From: an uncultured Odoribacter sp.
GTDB lineage: Bacteria > Bacteroidota > Bacteroidia > Bacteroidales > Marinifilaceae
Reading direction: 5' to 3'
DNA length: 10,793 nucleotides
Assembly: GCA_905193145.1 (NCBI GenBank)
Contig: CAJJNP010000114.1
Coordinates: forward strand, 1 to 10,793
Shown here: positions 1 to 7,214 of the stretch, in pieces
How positions within the stretch are numbered: position 1 is the first letter of the stretch
Layout of the letters: every line of letters begins with the position of its first letter
Notes under the pieces: generated by a model
The model's input: only the letters and a program-made list of their open reading frames with translations
The model's database searches: none
What the model was told of the DNA's origin: nothing
Position numbers and translations under genes: made by a program

Positions 1-830
1 TCTCCACCAGGGATGAAGCCTCGGTTTGCATAATGAAAAGGAGAATGACTAGCAATGATTATTGATGCTTGTTTGGGTAAGTAGTTTAATAATCCTTTAA
101 CCCATGTTATTTGTTCGTTGGTCAAGGCTTCTGTATATTTTTTATTTCCAGTGTAAAGGATATTGTCCAAAACGATACAGAATACATTATTCATTTGAAA
201 TGCATAATAAGTGGGACCGAAGTATGTTTCATAGTTTTGGGCAGAGGCTTTGTCATCTGTAATGGCAGCATTATGGTCGTGATTGCCAATCACCGGATAG
301 AACGGAATTTGTAAGTGAGACATTTCTTTTTTGTAGATTGAGAAATGGTCAAAATAGTCCCATACAATATCTCCGAGACTAATTCCGATAACTTGGGAGT
401 TTGAATTATGAGAAGATATAGTTTCTTTTAAATCCGGGATACTTTCTTTTTGAAAACGTTCAAATTGTTCATTGCTTCTGGTCTGTACATCTGCAATAGC
501 AATTAGTGTATGATTTTCAGTAATATTGTTAGGTGTAAGATTAAAAATATATTCTGTTTGATCTGTTTGTAAATTCTGATAAAATTCAGGTGTTCCGCTA
601 GTATAATTGGCCGTGTATCCAGATGGCGTGATTAGGTAGACAAATTTAGCATTTTTGTCGGTGTCTAGTTTGAAGTTTCCCTGTTTGTCGGTTTGAGTAA
701 ATTGATATCCGTCCGTGATAATAATTTGAGATAATCCTTTTTCTCCAACTTTTACTTTGCCTTGTATTGGCATACAGAAAACGGTATAACTGATAAACAG
801 AAATACCCATGATAACAATAATGATTTCAT
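1..830 (-). CDS. Secreted calcineurin-like metallophosphoesterase (MetallophosN type), C-terminus beyond window
   Basis: The minus strand is open from an ATG at 830 to the left edge, giving 276 residues without a stop; the gene continues outside the window. Residues 1-19 look like a signal peptide (MKSLLLSWVFLFISYTVFC), so the enzyme is probably periplasmic or surface-exposed. Residues ~22-105 resemble the small beta-rich N-terminal domain found on Bacteroidota calcineurin-type phosphoesterases. The dimetal catalytic motifs follow: ADVQ (113-116), LGDIVWD (152-158), GNHDH (182-186) and SHSPFH (261-266). The first motif reads D-x-Q rather than the common D-x-H. As I recall, Gln at this place is seen in this subgroup. 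The family hydrolyses phosphomonoesters or phosphodiesters; the substrate here is unknown. It starts 4 bp after the stop of the gene at 835-1368, so the two are almost certainly co-transcribed, divergently from the SusC/SusD genes. Confidence 0.85.
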   Translation of the reverse strand, partial: MKSLLLSWVFLFISYTVFCMPIQGKVKVGEKGLSQIIITDGYQFTQTDKQGNFKLDTDKNAKFVYLITPSGYTANYTSGTPEFYQNLQTDQTEYIFNLTPNNITENHTLIAIADVQTRSNEQFERFQKESIPDLKETISSHNSNSQVIGISLGDIVWDYFDHFSIYKKEMSHLQIPFYPVIGNHDHNAAITDDKASAQNYETYFGPTYYAFQMNNVFCIVLDNILYTGNKKYTEALTNEQITWVKGLLNYLPKQASIIIASHSPFHYANRGFIPGG

Positions 831-834
831 AGAT

Positions 835-1368
835 TTATTCTTTGATGATAACAGAATTAAAAATTGCATATAACTCCTCTGCTGTTTTGGCTTTTTTTAG
901 TGTTTTTTCCAGCAGGACGGTTTCTTCCTCATAATATGCCATATATGCAACATCCAAGCATTTTGCTAATTGGTCTTGAGCTGTTTGCGCATCTATGGTC
1001 TGACGGCGTACCGCTTTTTTGAAATGGCTTTCCAATTTTAAAATGGCATTGTAAATTGCCGGTTTGAATATTTCCATTGTATTATCGGTAAATCCTATAG
1101 AAGCATCATGCTTTTGTACATAAATTTTTTGTGTTGCATATATTTTACGAGCTATCTTATCTCCTAAAATATGTTGCGGATAGTCTGTTAAATCTGTATG
1201 ATTTAAATCTATACCATAGTTTGTGAAAATGAATGCTGGGGAGCTTTCGGTGTTGTTTGAATTATCAGAAGCCGGCAGGTGATTTTTTTTGTCGGCATAT
1301 GCCATTGTTTGTGCATTAATAGCTCCTGTGAATAAGATAATTGTAAGAAATAGAATAGTGATTTTCAT
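835..1368 (-). CDS. Small exported protein of unknown function (177 aa)
   Basis: I do not recognise this family. The reading frame extends upstream to an ATG at 1443, but the start at 1368 is preferred. It begins a clean signal peptide (MKITILFLTIILFTGAINAQ, probable cleavage near residue 19), and the upstream ATG would lie before a likely promoter (1402-1434). After a Ser/Asn-rich linker (residues ~25-45) the body is mixed. Residues ~105-177 look largely helical and charged, with a Lys/Glu-rich stretch near residues 148-166. There is a single Cys (137) and no lipobox, membrane helix or catalytic motif that I can identify. It is the first gene of a minus-strand pair with the phosphoesterase at 830 and is divergent from SusC, so a role linked to that nutrient-uptake locus is plausible but unproven. 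Confidence 0.75.
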   Translation of the reverse strand: MKITILFLTIILFTGAINAQTMAYADKKNHLPASDNSNNTESSPAFIFTNYGIDLNHTDLTDYPQHILGDKIARKIYATQKIYVQKHDASIGFTDNTMEIFKPAIYNAILKLESHFKKAVRRQTIDAQTAQDQLAKCLDVAYMAYYEEETVLLEKTLKKAKTAEELYAIFNSVIIKE

Positions 1369-1372
1369 GATA

Positions 1373-1396
1373 GCAGTTTTTTTGTTTTTACTGCTG
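1373..1396 (-). repeat. Short inverted repeat in the leader of the unknown exported gene
   Basis: AGCAGT and ACTGCT are perfectly complementary and flank a 12-base T-rich loop (A-rich on the transcribed minus strand). The repeat lies between the putative promoter and the ATG at 1368, so in RNA it would form a small hairpin just upstream of the ribosome-binding region. A six-base repeat can arise by chance. Confidence 0.35.
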
Positions 1397-1401
1397 CAAA
1401 G

Positions 1402-1434
1402 AAAAGGTAGATAGATTACAATGGTATAAACAAA
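1402..1434 (-). promoter_or_regulatory. Putative Bacteroidota-type promoter for the minus-strand pair
   Basis: Read on the minus strand, TTTG (1434-1431) is followed after 21 bp by TACCTTTT (1409-1402). This is one mismatch from the Bacteroidota -7 consensus TAnnTTTG, at a spacing close to the usual 19-21 bp from the -33 TTTG. Transcription would start about 1395, leaving a leader of roughly 27 nt before the ATG at 1368. This also argues against the upstream ATG at 1443. Confidence 0.5.
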
Positions 1435-1518
1435 TAGTGTCATTCTTGTTAAATGTGAAGAGGCCTGTTGTTCACATTATCTTCATATCTCTGTAATGAT
1501 CCCGTTTTTTCTTGGATT

Positions 1519-1526
1519 TATTTTTG
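1519..1526 (+). promoter_or_regulatory. Putative -7 promoter element for susC/susD
   Basis: TATTTTTG matches the Bacteroidota -7 consensus TAnnTTTG exactly. No clean -33 TTTG is seen at the expected distance, so expression may depend on an activator or the promoter may be weak. Transcription would start near 1532, about 20 nt before the ATG at 1553. The in-frame ATG at 1496 lies upstream of this element, which supports 1553 as the true start of the SusC protein. Confidence 0.45.
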
Positions 1527-1552
1527 CGGCAATTAAAAACTATAATGTTGTT

Positions 1553-4500
1553 ATGAGACGTAAAAGTAAAATCAGAATTTTAAAGAGAGTTTTATTGACT
1601 TTATGTATTTTGTGGACGACTTGTTCAATCAGTTTGGGGCAAGGTTTTGTTGTGTCGGGAGTTGTGAAAGATGCTCAAGGAGTTCCGATGCCTGGAGTTG
1701 CCGTTGTTTTAAAAGGTACAACTTTGGGAAGTGTGACACAAAATGATGGAACTTATTCATTGTTAATAGGTGAGATAAAGCCTGATGCAGCGTTGGTATT
1801 CAGTTTCTTGGGGTACAAAACACAAGAACTGAAGATAAATGGAAAAACAGTTTTGAATGTAACTTTAAAAGAAGAAAGTCAGGAATTGGATGGGGTTGTT
1901 GTAACAGCACTTGGAATTAAGAGAGAGGAAAAAGGATTGGGGTATTCAACTCAAACTGTGACGGAAAAAATGATGTCAGATGCAACACCTAATAATTGGG
2001 CTTCTGCTTTAATCGGAAAAGTTGCCGGTGCTAATATCTTATCAACTTCTTCAGGTCCGATATCTTCAGCCCGTATTACCTTAAGAGGAGATGCATCTTT
2101 GAATATAAATGGTAATGATGCATTAATTGTATTAGATGGAGTGCCTTTAAATAGCCAGATGACAGGTAATGGATCTAATTCCTATGGTGCAGGAGGTGGT
2201 GGTGATGTCCCTGTTGATTATGGGAATGGAATTGCAGATATTAATCCTGACGATATTGCAAGTATACAAGTCTTAAAAGGAGCTACTGCAGCAGCATTAT
2301 ATGGTAGTCGTGCTGCTAATGGTGTTATGCTTATTACAACAAAATCAGGAGTTAATAAAAAGAAGAAATATTTAGGAGTGACTTTTAATTCAAATTCCAG
2401 TTTTGATAGAGTGTTGCATTGGCCTGATTTTCAGGAGGAATATGGTCAGGGAGATTTGAAAACGAATAGTGATGGGAAATTGTTTTATTCTTATGGAGAT
2501 TCAGAAGATGGGCCGGCATCTGGAAATGTTGCACTATCTTTTGGCCCGCGCATGGATGGGACATTGTATTATCAATACGATCCTGAAACTAATACGATGG
2601 GAACTGTTCGTACTCCATGGGTGAAACGGAATCATCGTAAAGCTTTTTGGCGTACGGGCTATACGTTGACTAATAGTGTCGCTATTGATGGCTCTACGGA
2701 AAAGAGTATGATGCGTCTTTCTTTTACTTATACCAAGAATGAATGGATAATGCCTAATACTGGTTTTAATCGATTAGCTGTGTCGGGTTCGTTTCAAAAT
2801 CAGGTAAATTCAAAATTAAGAGTTATGGCAAAAATTAATTATGCCAAGAGACAGAGTGATAATTTACCAGCAACCGGTTATAATAATTCTTCTATACCCT
2901 ACTTTATGATATTGACAAATCCGAGTGTGGACGTTCGTTGGTATAAGCAACGTTGGGTGAAAGGTAAAGAGGGGATAGAGGTTTTAAGGCCTTTTAGTCC
3001 GTGGCTGGATAATCCATATGTAATAGTTTATGAATGTTTGAATCCGATGGAGAAACATAGCGTTGTTGCTACTGGTTCAATTATTTATGAAATATCTCCT
3101 AAATGGGAGTTGATGATTCGTTCTGGTATTGATTTGAGTTATGATAATCGGGAGATGATTCGTCCTTATGGATTAAAGAATTTTGCAAAAGGTTTTTATC
3201 AGCAACAAAATGTATTTGGCTTTGAAAATAATACGGATGTGCTATTGACATATCGAGAGCAGTTGAGTAATAGTTTTAATTTGAGTGTGTCTGTTGGAGC
3301 AAACCGTATGGATAATAAATATAGGATGCAGCAGGCTTATGTAAAAGACTTGATAACTCCTGGAGTATATAAATTAAGTAATGGGGTTTCTGCTCCTATT
3401 ACAACATTTACCGAAAGAAATAAGCGTGTAAATAGCGTATATGGAACAGCTACGCTTTCTTATGAAAATAAAATATTTTTAGATGTTACAGGTCGTAATG
3501 ACTGGTCTAGTACATTGCCATCATATAATAATTCCTTTTTTTATCCTTCTGTTAGTACAAGTTTTGTGCTTTCTGACCTTTTTAAATTACCTAAAGAAGT
3601 TTCTTTTGCGAAATTGCGATTGTCTTGGGCGCAGGTAGGTAATGATACTGATCCATATAAGACAGCTAAATATTATAATACTTCAAAATTTCCTGGTTCT
3701 GCTTCCGTTTCGTCTACGCTTTATAATGCGAATTTTAAACCTGAGATTTCTAATAGTGTAGAAGTAGGTTTGGATGTAAGAATGTTTAAACAGCGTTTAG
3801 GGGTTGATTTGGCTTTTTATAATAATATAACTCGAAATCAGATTTTGGATGTTCCAATGGATCAGACAACTGGTTATACACAGGCAACGATGAATTCAGG
3901 GAAGGTGCGTAATCGTGGGGTTGAGCTCCAGTTGGATGGAACTCCAATAAAAACCGGCGATTTTACTTGGAATGCAACTTTTACTTGGGCAAAAAATTAT
4001 AATAAAGTGTTGTCTTTGGCTTCTGGTTTGAAGGATGGGCAAATCATAGCATATACAGGAGGTACGAATTGTGCATTGATTGCTAAAGTGGGAGGCTCTA
4101 TTGGGGATATGTATGGCTATAAGTTGAAACGTGCTCCGGATGGCCAGGTAGTTTGGAAAGATGGTATAACTGCCCGTCCTACAGAAATTGAATATGTAGG
4201 TAATGCTTATCCTGCATGGAAGGCTGGATTTTCTAATGAATTTGCTTATAAAAATTTTCGAGTAAGCATTTTATTTGATGGACAATGGGGCGGAATTGTT
4301 TATTCGCAGACACATCATAAAATGACAGAACACGGAACGTTGAAACATACTTTGAAATATCGTGAGAATCCTAATTTTGAGGTTGTTGGGGAAGGTGTGA
4401 TGTTGAATGAGAATGGACAGTATGTCCCGAATAATGTTCCGATTTCTGTATCGAAATATTATGGAGATTATTGGAGACGTGCAAATGTGGAAACCAATTC

Positions 4501-4756
4501 GTTTGACGCTTCTTTTTTGAAACTTCGGGAAGCGAGAATTGAATATACAATTCCTGCCAAAAGATTGAATAAAATCGGAGTTGAACGTTTGACATTTGCG
4601 TTGTATGGTCGAAATTTAGCTATGTGGACTAAAAACTTCCCAGTGTATGACCCGGAAGTTGCGACGTTAAATAGTGGTACAATTGTGCCAGGTTCAGAAA
4701 TGGGACAATTGCCGTCTACGCGAACAATGGGCTTTAATTTGACACTGAAATTTTGA
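1553..4756 (+). CDS. SusC/RagA-family TonB-linked outer-membrane transporter
   Basis: This 1067-residue protein is of normal size for SusC. A basic N-terminus (MRRKSKIRILKR) and hydrophobic core form a signal peptide ending near residue 29. Residues ~33-108 are the carboxypeptidase-D-like regulatory domain (VSGVVKDAQGVPMPGV, then NDGTYSL). A TonB-interaction region follows (DGVVVTALGIKREEKGLGY, ~113-131). The plug domain, ~residues 138-265, carries the family signatures NDALIVLDGVP and QVLKGATAAALYGSRAANG. The rest is a beta-barrel ending in a terminal Phe (NLTLKF). There is no STN domain, so it is a transporter rather than a FecA-like signal transducer. It imports a nutrient across the outer membrane using TonB energy, with the SusD protein as lid. 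The ATG at 1553 is chosen over the in-frame ATG at 1496 because the latter puts 19 extra residues before the signal peptide and precedes the promoter. The stop lies 29 bp before the chosen SusD start. Substrate cannot be read from sequence. Confidence 0.93.
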   Translation: MRRKSKIRILKRVLLTLCILWTTCSISLGQGFVVSGVVKDAQGVPMPGVAVVLKGTTLGSVTQNDGTYSLLIGEIKPDAALVFSFLGYKTQELKINGKTVLNVTLKEESQELDGVVVTALGIKREEKGLGYSTQTVTEKMMSDATPNNWASALIGKVAGANILSTSSGPISSARITLRGDASLNINGNDALIVLDGVPLNSQMTGNGSNSYGAGGGGDVPVDYGNGIADINPDDIASIQVLKGATAAALYGSRAANGVMLITTKSGVNKKKKYLGVTFNSNSSFDRVLHWPDFQEEYGQGDLKTNSDGKLFYSYGDSEDGPASGNVALSFGPRMDGTLYYQYDPETNTMGTVRTPWVKRNHRKAFWRTGYTLTNSVAIDGSTEKSMMRLSFTYTKNEWIMPNTGFNRLAVSGSFQNQVNSKLRVMAKINYAKRQSDNLPATGYNNSSIPYFMILTNPSVDVRWYKQRWVKGKEGIEVLRPFSPWLDNPYVIVYECLNPMEKHSVVATGSIIYEISPKWELMIRSGIDLSYDNREMIRPYGLKNFAKGFYQQQNVFGFENNTDVLLTYREQLSNSFNLSVSVGANRMDNKYRMQQAYVKDLITPGVYKLSNGVSAPITTFTERNKRVNSVYGTATLSYENKIFLDVTGRNDWSSTLPSYNNSFFYPSVSTSFVLSDLFKLPKEVSFAKLRLSWAQVGNDTDPYKTAKYYNTSKFPGSASVSSTLYNANFKPEISNSVEVGLDVRMFKQRLGVDLAFYNNITRNQILDVPMDQTTGYTQATMNSGKVRNRGVELQLDGTPIKTGDFTWNATFTWAKNYNKVLSLASGLKDGQIIAYTGGTNCALIAKVGGSIGDMYGYKLKRAPDGQVVWKDGITARPTEIEYVGNAYPAWKAGFSNEFAYKNFRVSILFDGQWGGIVYSQTHHKMTEHGTLKHTLKYRENPNFEVVGEGVMLNENGQYVPNNVPISVSKYYGDYWRRANVETNSFDASFLKLREARIEYTIPAKRLNKIGVERLTFALYGRNLAMWTKNFPVYDPEVATLNSGTIVPGSEMGQLPSTRTMGFNLTLKF

Positions 4757-4785
4757 TAAATATGTATTCAATTAATTTGATGATT

Positions 4786-6216
4786 ATGTTGCGAAATAGA
4801 ATTTTGGGATTATTTCTGTTATTTATTGGGTTAAGTGCTTGTACTCAAAAATTTGATGAAATTAATACGGATCCGAATCGTCTTGAGAAGATTGACCCGT
4901 CAACATTAATGACTCCTACGTTATATGAATTGGCTGTATTTAATTATAATAGAGCGAATAGTTTTACTCATCATTTGATGCAATTTATGGTGACAACTAG
5001 TACGACAGGAGGTGTGCATCGTTACGCAGATTTACAAAATGCTGGAAATTCAACTTGGAATAGTTATTATATCCAATTGATGAATGTTCGGGAAATGTAT
5101 GATTTGGCTGTAGCTGCAGATTATAAAAATTACCAGGGAGTGGCATTGATATTGCGCTCATGGATATATGCAAATTTGACAGATTGTTTTGGTGATGTGC
5201 CAATGACAGAAGCTTGTCAAGGAGATAAAGGTATTCTGAGGCCAAAATTTGATACACAAAAATCAATTTATGAACAAGTATTGAATGATCTGGAAAAAGC
5301 AAATGAACTATTGACAGATGCAGAAAACCTTTCTAATTCGGATATGTTGTATAATGGAGAGGTTGTTAAGTGGAGAAAATTTGCTAATTCTTTGCATATG
5401 CGTAGTTTGTTGCGTTTGTCCAAACGGACAGAAATGAATAGCCTTGCCAAGTTGGCTGAGATGATAGGGAATCCGTCTAAATATCCTGTTTTTGAAAGTA
5501 ATGTTGATGGGGCTTTGTTACCAATCTCGGGAGTATCACCTTATGATTCGCCGATAAGCCGATTAGAGGATTTTCGTAATGGGAAAGCTATGGCTTCATT
5601 TTTTGTGAATACTTTAGTTGAACTGAATGATCCTCGTCTTGCTATTTTTATGGATGAAGCGACAAAAAATGATGGGAGTCAAGAAAAGATAGGATATAAG
5701 GGATTGCCAAGTGGTTTTGCAGCGACCGAGTCCTTTAATTATAACCCTTCTAATATTAATAATACTTTGGGAGCAGCTCCTATGAAAGTGATTTTTATGA
5801 CGTATGCAGAAGTTGAGTTTATTAAAGCCGAAATAGCTTGTTTAGGATTAATAAACGAATCAGCCAAAACACACTACGAGAATGGTGTTAAGGCTATAAT
5901 CGAGCAATGGGGAGGAGTTGTTCCAGATGATTATTTTGATAATCCGAAAGCAACTTACGACGGATCATTGGGAAGAATCATGTTGCAAAAGCATTTGGCA
6001 TCTTTTTTCTGTGATTATCAAGCGTGGTTTGAATATCGCAGGACAGGAATGCCGGAAATGCGTCCTGGGGCTGGAATGGATAATAATAAGGTTATGCCTG
6101 TTCGCTTTGTTTATCCAGCAACATTGCAACAGACAAATAAAGATAATTACAATGCGGCTGTTGAGTCAATAGGCGGGTCTGATGATATTAACACAAAAGT
6201 GTGGTGGGAGAAATAG
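4786..6216 (+). CDS. SusD/RagB-family nutrient-binding outer-membrane lipoprotein
   Basis: This is the partner of the upstream SusC: a surface lipoprotein that binds the nutrient and closes over the transporter. From the ATG at 4786 it has 476 residues. The signal peptide ends in the lipobox LSAC, with Cys19 as the predicted lipidated residue. Family signatures are FDEINTDPNR just after the Cys, SWIYANLTDCFGDVPMTEA in the tetratricopeptide-like helical region, and a C-terminal segment with PVRFVYPATLQQTNKDNY and a terminal VWWEK. The overall pattern fits the SusD-like subgroup that lacks obvious starch-type features. Other in-frame starts are ATG at 4762 and 4780 and TTG at 4753. I prefer 4786 because it gives the most ordinary lipoprotein signal (MLRNR then hydrophobic core), but 4762 is possible. 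A strong terminator follows 20 bp after the stop. Confidence 0.9.
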   Translation: MLRNRILGLFLLFIGLSACTQKFDEINTDPNRLEKIDPSTLMTPTLYELAVFNYNRANSFTHHLMQFMVTTSTTGGVHRYADLQNAGNSTWNSYYIQLMNVREMYDLAVAADYKNYQGVALILRSWIYANLTDCFGDVPMTEACQGDKGILRPKFDTQKSIYEQVLNDLEKANELLTDAENLSNSDMLYNGEVVKWRKFANSLHMRSLLRLSKRTEMNSLAKLAEMIGNPSKYPVFESNVDGALLPISGVSPYDSPISRLEDFRNGKAMASFFVNTLVELNDPRLAIFMDEATKNDGSQEKIGYKGLPSGFAATESFNYNPSNINNTLGAAPMKVIFMTYAEVEFIKAEIACLGLINESAKTHYENGVKAIIEQWGGVVPDDYFDNPKATYDGSLGRIMLQKHLASFFCDYQAWFEYRRTGMPEMRPGAGMDNNKVMPVRFVYPATLQQTNKDNYNAAVESIGGSDDINTKVWWEK

Positions 6217-6222
6217 TTCTTT

Positions 6223-6230
6223 TAGGTTTG
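6223..6230 (+). promoter_or_regulatory. Possible -7 promoter element overlapping the susD terminator
   Basis: TAGGTTTG matches the TAnnTTTG consensus exactly, with TGTG 19 bp upstream (6200-6203) in place of TTTG. A transcript from here would begin near 6236, at the base of the terminator hairpin. If real, it would drive the EEP gene only when the hairpin fails to terminate. It may equally be a chance match in AT-rich DNA. Confidence 0.25.
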
Positions 6231-6235
6231 TGAAT

Positions 6236-6275
6236 ATGCATCATCTGCCAGGTCTAGGTGGATGGTGCATTTTTA
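6236..6275 (+). terminator. Intrinsic terminator after susD
   Basis: A 14-bp stem pairs 6236-6249 with 6257-6270 around a 7-base loop; three of the pairs are G-U. It is followed directly by TTTTTATTA (6270 onward). It lies 20 bp after the SusD stop and should end the SusC/SusD transcript, so the EEP gene downstream depends on read-through or its own promoter. Confidence 0.8.
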
Positions 6276-6283
6276 TTAGAGTA

Positions 6284-7172
6284 ATGTTTTATTTAAAATA
6301 TATGATTATGTACTTATTCGTTTTTTTTTATTAGTTTTATATCGAATATAATCGCACAACAAGAGGGGGATAGTGTAGGATTTCGGGTTGCTTCATATAA
6401 TATTCGTTATGCTGCCGAGGAGGATGAAGTTTCTGGTAATGGGTGGGAACTTCGCAAGAAACCTTTGGCAGAATTGGTGTTGACCCATCAGTTTGATATA
6501 ATAGGTACACAAGAAGGCAATAAGCAGCAGCTACAGGAGTTGAAAGATTTATTACCAGGCTATTCGTATGTGGGACATCCTTATGGTGGTAATGGCGATT
6601 TGCATAATTGTGCGACTTTTTATAAAGATTCTCTATTTGAGGTGTTGGATGAGGGAGTGTTTTGGTATAGTGAAACTCCAGATGTGCCGAGTATAGGTTG
6701 GGATGCTACTGATCGGAGAGCGTGTAATTGGGTGGAATTTCGAGAAAAGCAGAGTGGGATAGTTTTTTATTTTTTTAATTCTCATTTTTATTGGCGTTAT
6801 AATATTGCAAGGGAAAAGTCAGGTGCCGTTTTAGTAAATAAAATAAAAAAGATTGTGATGGATGCTCCTGTGATTAGTGTTGGTGATTATAATTCAGTAG
6901 ATTCGACACGACAAATAGCAACTATTTTGCAGATATTAAATGATGCACGATTAACTACAGAAGTAGAGCCTAAGGGACCTCTTGGCACTAGTTTCCCTGG
7001 AGGGGTATTCAAGGGAGAACCAAGTAATCGGATTGATTATATTTTTCATAGTTCACATTTTCGGGTGTGTGATTATATGGTTTTTGATGATACTTATGCA
7101 GATGGACGTTATCCTTCAGATCATTTGCCTGTAAGCTCTTGGGTTGTGATAAAACGTTATAAAAATGAATAG
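6284..7172 (+). CDS. Secreted endonuclease/exonuclease/phosphatase (EEP) family enzyme, frameshifted at a T9 run
   Basis: The catalytic body carries the EEP-fold motifs in order: ASYNIRY (conserved Asn, 6390-6410), IIGTQEGN (metal-binding Glu), NSHF, VGDYNS (Asp and Asn), NRIDYIF and PSDHLPV (catalytic Asp-His). The family cleaves phosphodiesters or phosphomonoesters in nucleic acids, phospholipids or inositol phosphates; the substrate here is unknown. The frame holding these motifs has no ATG before the first motif; the nearest candidate, TTG at 6465, would delete the essential Asn. A good signal-peptide start lies one frame away at ATG 6284 (MFYLKYMIMYLFVFF), ends at TAG 6332, and would join the body if the T run at 6321-6329 had 8 bases instead of 9. 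The repaired protein is 295 residues with a signal peptide ending near NIIAQ. It is not known whether this is sequence error, phase variation or an inactive gene. It follows SusC/SusD on the same strand. Confidence 0.75.
6321..6329 (+). repeat. T9 homopolymer inside the EEP signal-peptide coding region
   Basis: Nine consecutive T lie within the signal-peptide coding region. With eight T, the ATG at 6284 reads through into the catalytic frame (VFFISFISNIIAQQEGD). With nine T, translation stops at the TAG at 6332. Runs of this length are prone to slipped-strand change and to base-calling error. Confidence 0.85.
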
Positions 7173-7174
7173 TA

Positions 7175-7197
7175 ACAGCATGTGGTCTGTGTTTTTT
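7175..7197 (+). terminator. Weak possible terminator after the EEP gene
   Basis: ACAG (7175-7178) can pair with CTGT (7187-7190) across an 8-base loop, followed by G and six T. A four-pair stem is weak, so termination here is doubtful. It overlaps the region where the -33 element of the riboswitch promoter would lie. Confidence 0.25.
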
Positions 7198-7201
7198 ATA
7201 T

Positions 7202-7209
7202 TATTTTTG
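7202..7209 (+). promoter_or_regulatory. Putative -7 promoter element for the cobalamin operon
   Basis: TATTTTTG matches TAnnTTTG exactly. A TGTG lies 17 bp upstream (7181-7184), a poor -33 match. Transcription starting about 7215 would begin just before the P1 stem of the cobalamin riboswitch, which is the arrangement expected for a riboswitch-led transcript. Confidence 0.5.
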
Positions 7210-7214
7210 TTCCT

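Noticed and set aside
111..314. Plus-strand open frame opposite the calcineurin-like gene
   Set aside because: The minus strand carries a continuous protein with all phosphoesterase motifs; the plus-strand frame is a chance shadow.
1369..1443. Upstream in-frame ATG at 1443 for the unknown exported protein
   Set aside because: It would hide the signal peptide behind 25 residues and lies before the likely promoter at 1402-1434.
1496..1552. Upstream in-frame ATG for the SusC protein at 1496
   Set aside because: It adds 19 residues ahead of a normal basic signal-peptide start and lies upstream of an exact TAnnTTTG element, so the ATG at 1553 is the better start.
4371..5450. Minus-strand open frames opposite SusC and SusD
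   Set aside because: They are shadows of strongly coding plus-strand genes and show no motif, signal or sensible start of their own.
6465..7172. EEP gene starting at TTG 6465 as a complete protein
   Set aside because: This start removes the conserved Asn motif ASYNIRY and the signal peptide, while the preceding in-frame codons clearly encode the start of the EEP fold.
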